Below the pieces are notes generated by a model that saw only the letters and a program-made list of their open reading frames with translations, made no database searches and had not been told where the DNA came from. 64,000 nt of DNA from Haliea sp. (GTDB taxonomy: Bacteria > Pseudomonadota > Gammaproteobacteria > Pseudomonadales > Halieaceae): assembly GCA_016704305.1 (NCBI GenBank), contig JADJAL010000005.1, positions 62,001 through 126,000 on the forward strand. The letters are read 5' to 3'. Of this stretch, positions 1 to 9,887 are shown in pieces (position 1 is the first letter of the stretch; each line of letters starts with the position of its first letter). The translations under genes and the position numbers were made by a program.

Positions 1-177
1 GCCCACGCAATAAAGTCAATGAGTGCAAATATAGGTGCTGATAAAGTGAAAAAGATAAGCATCCTGATAGAGAAGAAAAGTAAAGCAAATGAATTTTCTG
101 ATCTCGCAGAGGAGATAATTGCACTAGTTCAAGCTTACCATGAATTTTTAAAAGAATTTGACATAGTAATCGTCTGA
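1..177 (+). CDS. C-terminal end of a histidine phosphotransfer (HPt) domain protein, cut by the window edge
   Basis: The first frame is open from base 1 to a TGA at 175-177 (58 residues visible). It begins AHAIKSMSANIGA, the phospho-acceptor motif of HPt domains, with the acceptor His at visible residue 2, followed by an amphipathic helix. HPt domains relay phosphate between the receiver of a hybrid histidine kinase and a response regulator, so this is probably the tail of a hybrid sensor kinase in the cytoplasm. The stretch is clearly richer in A+T than the genes after it. Whether it is a stand-alone HPt or a fused kinase cannot be told from here. Confidence 0.75.
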   Translation, partial: AHAIKSMSANIGADKVKKISILIEKKSKANEFSDLAEEIIALVQAYHEFLKEFDIVIV

Positions 178-185
178 AAACGAAG

Positions 186-957
186 GAGATGTATGGCGCA
201 GACGTCTCCCTGCGCTGATCTCAAAAGTGACAGCGCGGTGATTGGCGGATGATCGATGGCGGTCAGTGCTGGACCCCGGTCTATTCAATTTGTTTACCTC
301 GGCCTGCATCGTGGTCAAAATTCGGCAGGCAAGCGGGTCATCAACAAGGCCTCCTGGCGCTGGGTGTCACATGGCGGGGCCAAGGATTGCTGGGCCTGTG
401 GCTTACAGAATGAAGGCGCCAAGTTCTGGCTGGGTGTGCTTACGGGCTGCAGAATCGCGGCGTGAAAGACATCCTGATTGCCTGTGTGGATGGGCTCAGG
501 GGTTTCCCGGCCGCTCAGCACCGCCTTCCCTCACGCCCAAATCCAACTCTGCATCGTTTCCGCCTCGTGGTCGTGCCGTGGAAGGGGTACAAAGTAGTCG
601 CGGCTGCCTGAAGCGGATCTCCGGTCAGTCACCGAGGATGGGCGCTGCTGGCGCTGGAAATTCGCCGAACGCTGGGACGAAAAATACCCGATGATCAGCC
701 GATCCTGGCGCAGCCGGCACCATCTGAACACCTTGTTTCAGTATCCGGGGCATTCGCGGGGCGATCTACCCACTAACGCCTGGGTCCCTGAACAGCGTGA
801 TCCCGCAAGGCCGTCAACAAGCGCAAGCTCTTCCGCGGTGATTCAGCGTGAAGGTGGTGTATCTGGCAATCGGGGGGCATCAAAGAAATGGACGATGCCG
901 ATCCGGGAGGGAAGCGCCTCAACCGGTTTTGGTGATCGACCGAAGACCGGCTGATCA
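186..957 (+). pseudogene. Decayed IS256/mutator-family transposase
   Basis: Pieces of an IS256-type transposase appear in order but in different frames: CIVVKIRQ and VINKA near 310-350, NEGAKFWLGVLT near 410-440, RGVKDILIACVDGL near 460-500, KYPMISRSWR near 685-715, VVYLAIGG near 855, and KKWTMPIRE near 885-910. These match the DDE-domain blocks of the family. Several frameshifts and the absence of a long open frame show that it is dead. A sequence like an IS256 terminal repeat (TTACACAGA) lies at about 978-986, so the element probably ended there. It is unrelated to the IS3-type remnant just downstream. Confidence 0.72.
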
Positions 958-1096
958 ACTATGTCTAACTCAGGCGGTTACACAGATATTTTTACAGTCT
1001 CCTGAAAATGCGAGAGTTGTTGAGTTGACGGTGTAAATTCAAGAGGCTTTAAATTATTGAGACTGCAACTAAATCGTAACCGTCCAGCCATCACAC

Positions 1097-1366
1097 CTAG
1101 ACCAGCGCTTTCCAATTCTGCGGCTTCACTGTCCGGTAAACCCATCGCGTAGCGTTCATCCCACGAGTACGTAGCGCGTCCCGAAGGGCTCTACGAGATA
1201 ATTCCGCTGTCCGTTCTTTACCCAGAGACCACCCCAATAGATGGCGAGAAAACCGATCCATCACCGTCGCCAGGTAACACCACTCGTCATCTAACTTTAA
1301 ATAAATCACATCATCAACCCAAACTTGATCCACGTGCGTGATGTTCAGTGACCACAGGCGCGCCAC
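1097..1366 (-). pseudogene. Fragment of an IS3-type (rve domain) transposase
   Basis: The 89-residue frame contains DQVWVDDVIYLKL, YLATVMDRFSRHLLGW and ERTAELSRRAL. These are the first two acidic blocks of the integrase core of IS3-family OrfB proteins. The last part, including the block with the catalytic glutamate, is missing, and the frame ends in unrelated residues. No upstream N-terminal region is recognised. It is a remnant, not a working transposase. Together with the preceding IS256 relic it marks 180-1400 as an insertion hotspot. Confidence 0.7.
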
Positions 1367-1454
1367 AGCGGAGCCGGAAGCGACAAGCGAATGGCCGAAA
1401 ATCGCCTTTCAGTGCTTGCACACAAGGCTCGCCGGCTGCCGACCAACCGCCTGA

Positions 1455-2957
1455 TCACAGGTTATAGCGCACCACGATCGCAGGCCCGGGTAACGGGTTA
1501 TCGAGCAGCATGGTTAGCGAACCGTCTTCCTCCTCCGTTTGCATCAGCTCTGCTCCCAGCACGTCGATGCTATTCCAGGGTATTCCCGGCGACTCAATGG
1601 TGAAGCTCTGGTCTGTGGCACCCAGCACAATGGCATACAGGGCCTTGTCAGTTTTCGTATAGCGCACGGCGCGTCCGTGTTCATTGTTATAGCGAATCCA
1701 GGGACGCGTGCCGTAGATCGCTTCGCCGTTCACCGCCATCCAGTCACCGAGACCGCGCAGCGGCGCCTGCTGGATTACTGGTATACGACCGTAGCTGTCT
1801 GGACCGACATTGATCAACACGTTGCCATTTTTGGCGACCGTATCTACGAGAAAATCAATGAGTTCGGGAGCGGTCAGCATGTCGGCTGCCGTTTCCCGGG
1901 CATTGAAACCGAACGAAGCTCCCAGCCCGCGTGTTGCCTCCCATTTGAACGGGGGTATACCGGCAAAGCTGTCGTATTCGGCGGTTTTGAATCCGGGGCG
2001 AGCCGGGTCATCTTCCAACTTCGCGGACTGATTGGACAGCATTAGCCGCCCCAACGCTTTCATTGCCCAGGTCGCACCCGGAATACTGGCGATCTGTCCC
2101 AGCACATCAACGGCGCCCCAGCGGTCGTTTACTGTGCCGTTGCAGTGCGCGAAGTAGTACTCAAACAATTCGCCCTGGCGACCTTTGGAGGGAAAGCCGA
2201 TGTCTGCCCACAGGACATCAGGACGGTAGCGATCGATTAATTCCTTCATCTGCGCAAAGACGTAGTCGCCATATTCCTGACTCGCAGGCGCGCTGCGCAT
2301 GATGTCCTGTACGCGGTCACCGTCGTTGTACATCTGGAAGGTCCAGTCCAGTCCCGTGGAGTAGTAGGTGCCAAAGCGCATGCCGCGGGCGCGCACCGCT
2401 GCGGCCAGTTCACCGACCATGTCCCTGGGCGACCCCCAGTTCTCGCGATTCGGATTGGTTACCGCACTGGGCCACAGCGTGTAGCCATCGTGATGCTTTG
2501 TCACCAGCACGACATATTTTGCTCCCACACTGTGAAAAAAGTCGGCCCAGGCGGCAGGGTCCCAGCCTTCGCTGACGTGCGCTTCGTAGATGGGTTTAAA
2601 ATCCGTGTATGGCGCATTGTCATAGACTTCGGCGTGATGACGTGCTGCTTCCGTATCCGGATAATTCAGTGCGTTCAGGTACCATTCCACATATGGCAGT
2701 TCCTTGCGCGGAGAGTCGCCAAACATAACTTCCTCAAGTTCCCCCGGTTGCAGAGGCGGGCCGAAGGCAAATGCCGGCACGGAAGACGGCCCCCAGTGGA
2801 GAAAGATGCCCAGCTTGGCATCCTCATACCACTGCGGCATTTCGCGCGAGCGCGCCAAAGTCTCCTCGGACAGAGGGTCAGTACAGGCAGCTGTAAACAC
2901 GAAGGTGATGGCGATGAGAAGGCGATGTGCCAGTGCGGCACGAGAATAGCATTTCAT
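1455..2957 (-). CDS. GH29 alpha-L-fucosidase, probable lipoprotein
   Basis: This 500-residue protein is the length expected for GH29 enzymes, which release alpha-L-fucose from glycans with retention of configuration. It starts with an N-terminal hydrophobic stretch and a lipobox ending in Cys25 (FTAAC), so it is probably anchored to a membrane outside the cytoplasm. Family hallmarks follow: WYEDAKLGIFLHWGP (43-57), KHHDGY (154-159), RDMVGELAAAVRARGMRFGTYYS (about 178-200) and PDVLWADIG, where Asp252 is the likely nucleophile. The C-terminal part looks like the beta-sandwich of the family. It stands alone beside IS relics. A role in using fucose-rich algal polysaccharides is inference. Confidence 0.88.
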   Translation of the reverse strand: MKCYSRAALAHRLLIAITFVFTAACTDPLSEETLARSREMPQWYEDAKLGIFLHWGPSSVPAFAFGPPLQPGELEEVMFGDSPRKELPYVEWYLNALNYPDTEAARHHAEVYDNAPYTDFKPIYEAHVSEGWDPAAWADFFHSVGAKYVVLVTKHHDGYTLWPSAVTNPNRENWGSPRDMVGELAAAVRARGMRFGTYYSTGLDWTFQMYNDGDRVQDIMRSAPASQEYGDYVFAQMKELIDRYRPDVLWADIGFPSKGRQGELFEYYFAHCNGTVNDRWGAVDVLGQIASIPGATWAMKALGRLMLSNQSAKLEDDPARPGFKTAEYDSFAGIPPFKWEATRGLGASFGFNARETAADMLTAPELIDFLVDTVAKNGNVLINVGPDSYGRIPVIQQAPLRGLGDWMAVNGEAIYGTRPWIRYNNEHGRAVRYTKTDKALYAIVLGATDQSFTIESPGIPWNSIDVLGAELMQTEEEDGSLTMLLDNPLPGPAIVVRYNL

Positions 2958-3018
2958 GATTTTATCCTTATTTTTAACTGAGTTGCTGCCGGTATTGATA
3001 TTAGCTTACGCGCATTCG

Positions 3019-3957
3019 TCAAGCTGCATACTGCTGCCGTGAGTTGGAGATGTCGCTGGATGCAGGACGCGGCGCTGCGCCGGAGACTCTTGCCAGTGCC
3101 ATGGTCTTGCACGGCAATTCCCCCACTGCCCAGCGTACGAGCCGGCTCTTGAGCTTTTCGTTCGGGCGCAGAATGAAGCGCTCCATCACGGAGCTGTGGT
3201 AGGTTCCCGTCATTTTGCGCGCCCAGTCAGGCATCATCAGCATCGAGCCATGCGGCCCCATCCACGATTCAAATCGTTGCTGGCGCGTCGTTGCGACGTC
3301 GCCGCTGGTGCCCAATAGAAAGTCGCCGAATTGCCGTGTCTGGTCGTTGTAGGCCATCAGCGGACGCATGCGCTCGACATAGTCCTCCAGTTCGCTGACA
3401 GTTTCCGGCACCCACTCGGCGCCGCCCATGCGGCCTATCAGTGCCTGTTCTTTGAGGTACTGGTCCTTCTCGGCGCGGCTCAACGGACGACGGTACCGGT
3501 CGAATGCGGTCATGATGGCCCAAGGGATGCACGTGTGTACCCAGGCGATAAGTGCCGGATCCAGCGCGCGATAACTGACGCCATCGGCGCGCGTCCCGTT
3601 GATGTAGCTGTGTACGCGCTTTACATGTTCTATCACGCGGGTAGCGGCCTCGGTATTGCCAAACGTTGAGCGCGGCACATAACCCAGTGTATTGCGCGCG
3701 CGTGCATACGGATCTGTGCGGTAGGACGATTGCGTGAACACCCCGTGCATCACGGACGGATGCAGTACCTCCATCAGGATGGCGGCCGAGCCTGCCCCTG
3801 TCACACTGGCCAGATCGCCGTTGATTTCCCAGGAGAGGCTGCCGGGGCCACCTGTGAGCCCGAGGTCGCCGGCAGGTCCGCCGTAGATTTCGGCCTCGTC
3901 GTGGCGACCCCCGACCAACTCGATCTGGGCAATGATATTCGCCTTAATTGATCGCAT
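3019..3957 (-). CDS. Oxygenase MpaB family protein (DUF2236)
   Basis: This 312-residue protein resembles the DUF2236/MpaB family. Characteristic segments are SLSWEINGD, a helix with GAGSAAILMEVLHPSVMHGV, and the central block ALIAWVHTCIPWAIMTAFDRY. MpaB of the mycophenolic acid pathway is the named family member, a membrane-associated haem-type oxygenase acting on prenyl chains; bacterial members are mostly of unknown substrate. The first 14 bases overlap the end of the sterol-desaturase-like gene upstream, so the two are translationally coupled. That suggests a shared oxidation of a lipid or isoprenoid. The substrate is not shown by the sequence. Confidence 0.8.
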   Translation of the reverse strand: MRSIKANIIAQIELVGGRHDEAEIYGGPAGDLGLTGGPGSLSWEINGDLASVTGAGSAAILMEVLHPSVMHGVFTQSSYRTDPYARARNTLGYVPRSTFGNTEAATRVIEHVKRVHSYINGTRADGVSYRALDPALIAWVHTCIPWAIMTAFDRYRRPLSRAEKDQYLKEQALIGRMGGAEWVPETVSELEDYVERMRPLMAYNDQTRQFGDFLLGTSGDVATTRQQRFESWMGPHGSMLMMPDWARKMTGTYHSSVMERFILRPNEKLKSRLVRWAVGELPCKTMALARVSGAAPRPASSDISNSRQQYAA

Positions 3958-4960
3958 GCTGCGCCTTGCCTCCGTTTACATCGCGTGCCTCGCCGGCCTG
4001 TTTTATCTGTCGCCAGCGAAAGGGTGAAAGTATCTGCGCCCACCATGTCATCGGAAACGCGGGTAGATCGGCCAGGCCAATCGCTTCCGGTGGCTCGCGG
4101 TCCGTGGGCAGATAGCGTGTGCCGAATACCCAGTCCCACACACTACTGGTCTGGCCATAGTTGTGGTCTGCTTCAAACAGCGTTTTGGAGTGATGCCAGC
4201 GGTGCAGCTCCGCCATGCTGAAAAACCAGTTGAGCGGTCCCAGCCGCAACTGGATATTGGCGTGCTGGAAAATGCCATGGATAGTCGTAACCAACCCGAA
4301 GTAGGCCAGTACCACTTCGCCGCAACCCGTCATTACCAGCAGCAAATAGGACGGGGCGAATGTCATGAAGGAATCGATCGGGTGAAAACGACCGGCGTTC
4401 AGCCAATACAAACGGGGGGCGCTATGGTGAACGGCATGGAAGCGCCACAGGCCTTCCCACTCGTGTTGCCAACGATGTATCCAGTAACCGGGCAGCTCGC
4501 CGATAACGAGCGCAAGTGCAATTTGCGCCAGCAGCGGCCATTCACTGGGCCACAGTCCCATGCCGATCTGCGCAGATAACCAGCCACCCACGGCGACGCC
4601 AATGGTGACCGCCAGCGGCGTGATAACTGCAAGCAGAATGCCGATGCCAATCGCGTGCCGCGCATCGACACTGACATCGGCGCGAGGAAGGTTCCAACTG
4701 GCATGGTAGGGGTAAACGTGTTCAAACACGGCCACGATGACGAAGGCGGCAATCTGCGGCCCCAAAATGGCCAGCGCGGGCGCCGTACCATTTTGCATCA
4801 GCCACCACGAGACAGCGACCGCAGAGCCCATGACAAGCGGGAATATGCCCCACTGGAACGCCAGTGGAGCGTGCGCCCCATCCTGCCGTGATGTCATTTC
4901 AGTAGCCCCCTGATTGTCCATTGGCCGCTCGCCAATGTGTGTGCCAACCGTCGCGTACAC
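3944..4960 (-). CDS. Sterol desaturase / fatty acid hydroxylase family membrane protein
   Basis: Integral membrane di-iron enzyme family (PF04116), 338 residues. The N-terminal half holds several hydrophobic segments, followed by the three histidine clusters that bind the two irons: HRWQHE, HAVHHSAP and HRWHHSK. Members hydroxylate or desaturate sterols, fatty acids or carotenoids at the membrane; the substrate here is unknown. It overlaps the MpaB-type oxygenase gene downstream by 14 bases and follows a TetR regulator gene on the same strand after a 145-base gap. A second in-frame ATG at 4921 is an equally reasonable start. Confidence 0.86.
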   Translation of the reverse strand: MYATVGTHIGERPMDNQGATEMTSRQDGAHAPLAFQWGIFPLVMGSAVAVSWWLMQNGTAPALAILGPQIAAFVIVAVFEHVYPYHASWNLPRADVSVDARHAIGIGILLAVITPLAVTIGVAVGGWLSAQIGMGLWPSEWPLLAQIALALVIGELPGYWIHRWQHEWEGLWRFHAVHHSAPRLYWLNAGRFHPIDSFMTFAPSYLLLVMTGCGEVVLAYFGLVTTIHGIFQHANIQLRLGPLNWFFSMAELHRWHHSKTLFEADHNYGQTSSVWDWVFGTRYLPTDREPPEAIGLADLPAFPMTWWAQILSPFRWRQIKQAGEARDVNGGKAQHAIN

Positions 4961-5105
4961 CCAACATACCGGGAATCAGTCTGGATCATGGGGTGACAGC
5001 TGTCAATTTAAGGGGCGTTTTGTGTAGCCGAAAGTTGTGCATGGGTATGCCGTTCAGGCTCACGCGGTACCCGTTCCAGGCGACGGCTTTCCGTGGGCAT
5101 TTGCA

Positions 5106-5741
5106 TCAGCGCGGTAGCAGCCCATCAAAGAAAATATTCACTGCGCTTTCTGCCTGCTCCCGAATAGAGATTCTGGCCACATCCTTTTCGCCCTTTGCCA
5201 GCCTTTTGGTCAGGGCAGGGAGGGCGAACAACCCCCCGGCACCGTGGGTCATCAGGAAATAGATCAGGCTTACCGATACGGGCCGTATGCGTCCTTCCTG
5301 CGCCAGTCGATTCAGCCAGGCGCCACCGAAATCGCGCACCGGCTTGATGTAGGTGTCGAACAGGTAGTCGAGTCTTGGTCCTGGCTGGCTGGCCTCCTGG
5401 TTGATGACTTGCAGCAGCGAGGGATGCGCCGCATTGATTTCAATAAAGCTGCGGATCAGGCCGCGCAGGATCAGCAATTCGTCGCTGCCCAATGTCAGCG
5501 CTTCGCGTGTCAGGTCATTGCGGAGTCGGCCGAACCCGTGGTCGACAGCGGCATACCAGAGCCTTTCCTTGGATCCGAAGCGCTGTGGGATCAGGTTGTG
5601 GCTGACAGCAAGACGACGCGCGATTTCACGTACCGACGCCCCGTCATAGCCATTCTCGCCAAACGATAGCAGTGCCGCATCCAGCAGTGCATCGTCGGAG
5701 ACCGCGTTCTGCAACGGGCGCCCTCTCGCTCTGGTAGTCAT
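5106..5741 (-). CDS. TetR/AcrR family transcriptional regulator
   Basis: The 211-residue protein has a typical N-terminal TetR helix-turn-helix: DALLDAALLSFGENGYDGASVREIARRLAVSHNLI, followed by RFGSKERLWYAAVDHG. The C-terminal helical ligand-binding domain is poorly conserved, as is usual. It is encoded directly upstream of the hydroxylase/MpaB pair on the same strand, and its 5' end faces the small protein and radical SAM gene on the other strand. It may therefore control either or both groups. The 240-base divergent gap (5742-5981) probably holds the operators, but I did not find a clear palindrome there. Confidence 0.9.
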   Translation of the reverse strand: MTTRARGRPLQNAVSDDALLDAALLSFGENGYDGASVREIARRLAVSHNLIPQRFGSKERLWYAAVDHGFGRLRNDLTREALTLGSDELLILRGLIRSFIEINAAHPSLLQVINQEASQPGPRLDYLFDTYIKPVRDFGGAWLNRLAQEGRIRPVSVSLIYFLMTHGAGGLFALPALTKRLAKGEKDVARISIREQAESAVNIFFDGLLPR

Positions 5742-6080
5742 CTGTTGCCACTCCCGTCTGTGTGGTTCAACTCCGGACGCGCAGCCAGGACATGAACGCC
5801 AGACTCAGCGATTCAAGCGCTGCGATTAATTGACACCCGTCATGCTATTCGACAGGCTGGATCGCAGCAATCGAAAGCTCATGCGAAGCCGATGCTTGTC
5901 CAGGACGGCGCAGGCTGCGCCATGGTCATGCCTGTTGCGCCATCCTCGCCGCGCGGCGTCATATTCAGTTCGGGCTGCTAATTGTTTGACTGGTTTCCTG
6001 ACATGCGCAGATTGCTGTATGTTACGGTTCCGGCGCTTTTGAAACGCTTTCGATGGCGGGTTGGCACAAGAGAATTTGGC

Positions 6081-6482
6081 ATGAGTACAGGGTTACCGCA
6101 ATCAACGATATTTCCAAACGCCCGGTTGGTGGTGGTTGTCGATACCGATGGGGTGATACGACTCATGCGATACCGGCTATCAACACAGTGGGACCTCAGC
6201 TTTGCGGAGCTGGAAATGCTGGCCGCTCTCAGCGCCCGCAGAATAGACAATGTGAAGGAGGGCCTGGACGCCTATCTCGACACCACAAACCTCAGCGATA
6301 TGGAACGCGCGCGCTGCAAGAAGCTGGCTCACGTTCTGCTGCACCAGAAGCGCATAGATCGTTCGGCCGGTCTTCACACGCCCCTCGAGGATATCGTTGA
6401 TGACAGGCGCGACTTATCTAGCAGTATTCCCGCGGGCCCTGACACTGCACACACCCGTGCACCTTCGCCTCAGGGGTGGTAA
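6081..6482 (+). CDS. Unknown small protein encoded just upstream of, and overlapping, the radical SAM enzyme
   Basis: The ATG at 6081 opens a frame of 133 residues; the frame is open further upstream (an ATG at 5982), but the upstream part is less protein-like. I do not recognise a family. The core pattern, a short beta region (LVVVVDTDGVIRLMRY), then DLSFAELEMLAALS and a helix rich in charged residues ending HVLLHQKRI, resembles the N-terminal region of the next protein (LSPVELHALSQLV ... LLATFVARRFV). They may share a small domain. The 3' end overlaps the radical SAM start by 86 bases, so either the two genes are tightly coupled or this tail is affected by a reading-frame error. Function unknown. 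Confidence 0.55.
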   Translation: MSTGLPQSTIFPNARLVVVVDTDGVIRLMRYRLSTQWDLSFAELEMLAALSARRIDNVKEGLDAYLDTTNLSDMERARCKKLAHVLLHQKRIDRSAGLHTPLEDIVDDRRDLSSSIPAGPDTAHTRAPSPQGW

Positions 6483-8686
6483 GTTCGAGGCGATTGCACG
6501 TGACGGGGCCGGATTGCCGCCACTCTCTCCGGTTGAACTGCACGCACTCAGTCAACTGGTTAAGCATCCCCTGCCAGAGGACGCTATCCGCGCCCACCAG
6601 AGTTCACTGGGCGCGGGCGCGCTTGATATTGCACAGTTCCGCAAACTGTTGGCGACTTTTGTGGCTCGACGGTTTGTCGGGCCGCGCGTGGAGAGGGCTG
6701 ACCCCTCCGGCGCTGAACTCAGCGGGGCAATCCTCGCAGGCAAATCAAGTGAGACCCTGCGGCAGATGTTTCGCCGTAATGCGCAGGATCAGGATGAAGC
6801 GGAGCGACAGCGGGAGGCGATTACCGGCGTGCGTCGTCCAAAGGTCATTCCCGTCGCGTTTGATGGATGTCCACCGGCTGGCCTCGGTGCCATTGTCGCT
6901 TACGCCAAGGTTCATGAAGAGGGTGCGCTGGAGAGCTTTTATAATTTCCGCACCGACTGGGTATGGGATCCGGATCGACTGGGGTCATTTACGGCTGAAC
7001 CGGCTATTTACTTATTCTCCAACTATCTCTGGTCACACGTGCAATGCATTGAAGTGTCGGCGCAGATTAAAGCGTTGAGCCCCGACAGCATTACGATTCA
7101 CGGTGGGCCCGACACACCCAAGTATGAGGGCGACCAGCGGCGCTACTTCGCGGAGCATCCGCATGTCGATGTCGCAATCCAGGGGGAGGGTGAGTTCAGC
7201 TGTGCACAGGCGCTGTCCAGATTGCGCAGTGTTATCGGCAAGCGCAACCCTGATTTGAGTGTGCTGGACGGGGTGGCAGGTGTCACCTATCGCACCAGTG
7301 GCGGTATCGCGCGCAACCCAAACCAGGGCAGGATTACAGATCTCGATGCACTGCCCTCGGCATATCTTACCGGGCTCTTCGACAACTACATCGGTGTGAA
7401 TGACTTGTTCGTCATTATGGAAACCAATCGGGGTTGTCCTTACGGCTGCACATTCTGTGATTGGGGGTCCGCTACTGCCAGCAAGATCCGCAAGTTTGAT
7501 ATGCAGCGTGTGCTCGCTGAACTGGAATGGGCATCGAAAGCTAAGGTGGCCGCAGTCTCGATTGCCGATGCAAACTTTGGCATTTTTCCTCGCGACGTCG
7601 ATGTCGCAAGAAAAGCGGCGGAATTGAAAAGTGCCAGTGGGTATCCGCGCAGCTTTGGTGGTAATTACGCCAAGAACACGGTAACCCACCTGCGCGAAAT
7701 TATCGATGTGCTCGCCGAAGGCAAAATCCTCACCCTGGGCACGCTGTCGTTGCAGTCCATGGACCAGGTTACGCTTGATGCAATAAACCGTTCCAATATC
7801 AAGACCGAGAAATACGACGCGCTCGCAGTCGAGATGCGCAGGTCAGACCTGCCACTCACTGTCGAACTGATGATGGGACTGCCCGGGTCCACCGTCGCTT
7901 CATTCCGCGAGGATCTGCAACAATGCATTGATCGGGAACTGCCAGCTCGCATCAACATGACGACGCTACTGGTCAACAGCCCGATGAATGAGCCTTCGTA
8001 TCTGGAGACGCACAAGATCAAAACCAGTGCGCCCGTAGGCCCGGGCAATCTTGCGATGCTGGCTTCCACCTCCAGCTACACCGAAGCCGACCTGATGATG
8101 ATGCACGATTTCAGGACGGCCTTCATGTTCTTTGAGAATTACGCGGTGCTGCGCATCATCTCCCGATTCGTGCGCCACGAAACGGGCGTTGATGAGATGG
8201 GATTCTATGAAAAGCTCCTGCTCGATAACGCCGGGCATCGCGCCTGGCCGATGCTGAATGTACTGTGCAACTTCGGATCTTCGCTGATGGCTCCTCCCTT
8301 GAGTTGGTACCTTGTGATTGAAGAACTCGGGCGCTACCTCAGGCAGGAATACGGGCTAAAGGATTCTCCAGCGCTACGCTCTGTGCTCGCCGCGCAGTTG
8401 GCTTCGCTTCCGGCGCATGATCGCGTTTATCCGGAGCGGATCGCACTTCGAGTGCGATGTCGCAGCCTGGCATCTGGCGATGATAGAAGAGAAGGAGAGC
8501 GGCAATCGACGTGGTTGGACTGCAGTAGTTCCGCGCCTGGAGACATACGCCCCGGGCACGCTGACAGTCGATGATCCGTTTGGCATTACGCGCGCCGCTC
8601 TCGGCGTCAACCGCGAACTAAACGCCTTTGGATTGAATTGGGAGCTGGATTCCCCGCTGCACAGAGCTCGTGCCGATCTGACCTGA
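6397..8686 (+). CDS. B12-binding-domain radical SAM protein (one apparent frameshift near 8440)
   Basis: The protein has an N-terminal region of about 140 residues, a cobalamin-binding-like region (HGGPDTP, VDVAIQGEGE), then the radical SAM motif NRGCPYGCTFCDWG, whose CX3CX2C binds the 4Fe-4S cluster, and MMGLPGST later in the barrel. Such enzymes often carry out methylations or other radical chemistry; the substrate here is unknown. The frame with the cluster motif stops at 8574, but a family-like C-terminus (HFECDVAAWH, GTLTVDDPFGI, NRELNAFGLNWELDSP) continues in another frame to 8686. One extra base around 8438-8450 would explain this. It is preceded by the small unknown protein and followed by a convergent diguanylate cyclase gene. 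Confidence 0.8.
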
Positions 8687-8715
8687 TTTTTTCGGCTCGT
8701 TCGTCACTATAGCCC

Positions 8716-9887
8716 TCAGGCGTTGACGTCCTTGGTTGGTCGCCGACCTTCTTGGCCATGCATGCTTTCATCGTAAATGAGATAGCTGTCGTGCTTTTCC
8801 TTGGCGATATACATCGCCATATCCGCATACCGGCACAATACGCGATGATCCTCGGAATGGTTGGGGAATACAGAAACCCCGCAGCTCGCCTTTACGACAA
8901 TATCAATGCCGTTGATGCGAATGGGTTCTTTTATAGCCGTAAGCACCTTCGGCATGATCAGTTCAATGTCATTAGGTATATGAATGGCCGGCAGAATCAA
9001 CGCAAATTCGTCACCACCGAGGCGGGCCGTGGTGTCTGCGAGCCGTAGAAAGCTGCTCAACCGTTGGGCGACTGCTTTCAGTGCTTCGTCGCCGATATGG
9101 TGTCCCAGCAAGTCATTGATCGGCTTGAATCCGTCGAGATCAATATAGACCACGGCAACCTTGTGCTGTCGCACGCGCGCCTCGTCAATACCCTTCTTTA
9201 ACCGGCGGAAGAATTCAAATCGATTGGGAATGCCGGTGAGATCGTCATGGCTTGCCTTATGCTCCAATCGACCCCTTTCCTCGTGCAGTTTGCCGGTGAG
9301 CTGGCTATTGATTATCTCGTAAACGATGAGGGCGCCGCCCACTATTGCGAACAATGTATATTGCAGCGCAATGAACATGGCGTCGATCAGGGCCTGGTTT
9401 TGTAACAGCTGCACGTAACCAAAATCCAGCAGTGCGCTGAGGTAGAAGGCCAAACAGAGCGCCATGGTGACCAGTAACCAAAATATACCCGGCCGTAGGC
9501 CCAGCAGCAAAAAGCGGTAACCGGCAATTGCAGCGCCAATTGCAGTACCGGCGAATCCCAGTATCCACCGGTAATCTGCACACCGATAGCCACGACCGCG
9601 GTCAGTATCGTCAGCAGGAAGTTTGCGGTTAGGACGAAGCTTGCAGATAACCTGAGGAGGACTAACGCAATGACGTAAGCCACCAGGCAAAGAAGGTTAA
9701 GTCCCACACCAATCGCTGTATTTTGTTCCAGCTCAAGAAATTTAAACAGAATGATGAGCAGCGTGAGGCCAACCATTATGTTGGTCAGAATCATCCCAAC
9801 GATGATGTAGCCGCGCATCAAGTCCGTGGGATCCTTGCGCAGGCCCGCAGGTAAAAAGAGATCAAAAAAGCGCAAGATGACGGTCAT
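8716..9887 (-). CDS. Membrane-bound GGDEF diguanylate cyclase (frameshifted near 9510)
   Basis: The N-terminal half has about six hydrophobic membrane segments. The C-terminal half is a full GGDEF domain with HDDLTGIPNR, DLDGFKPIND and RLGGDEFALI. It should make c-di-GMP from two GTP at the inner membrane. An inhibitory-site RXXD motif (RLAD) lies five residues before GGDEF, so product inhibition is expected. The two halves lie in different frames (9887 downwards, and the frame ending at 8716). They join sensibly if one base is restored in the A5 run at about 9510-9520 of the plus strand, which gives PVTAF followed by LLLGLRPG. A homopolymer miscount is likely. Confidence 0.82.
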
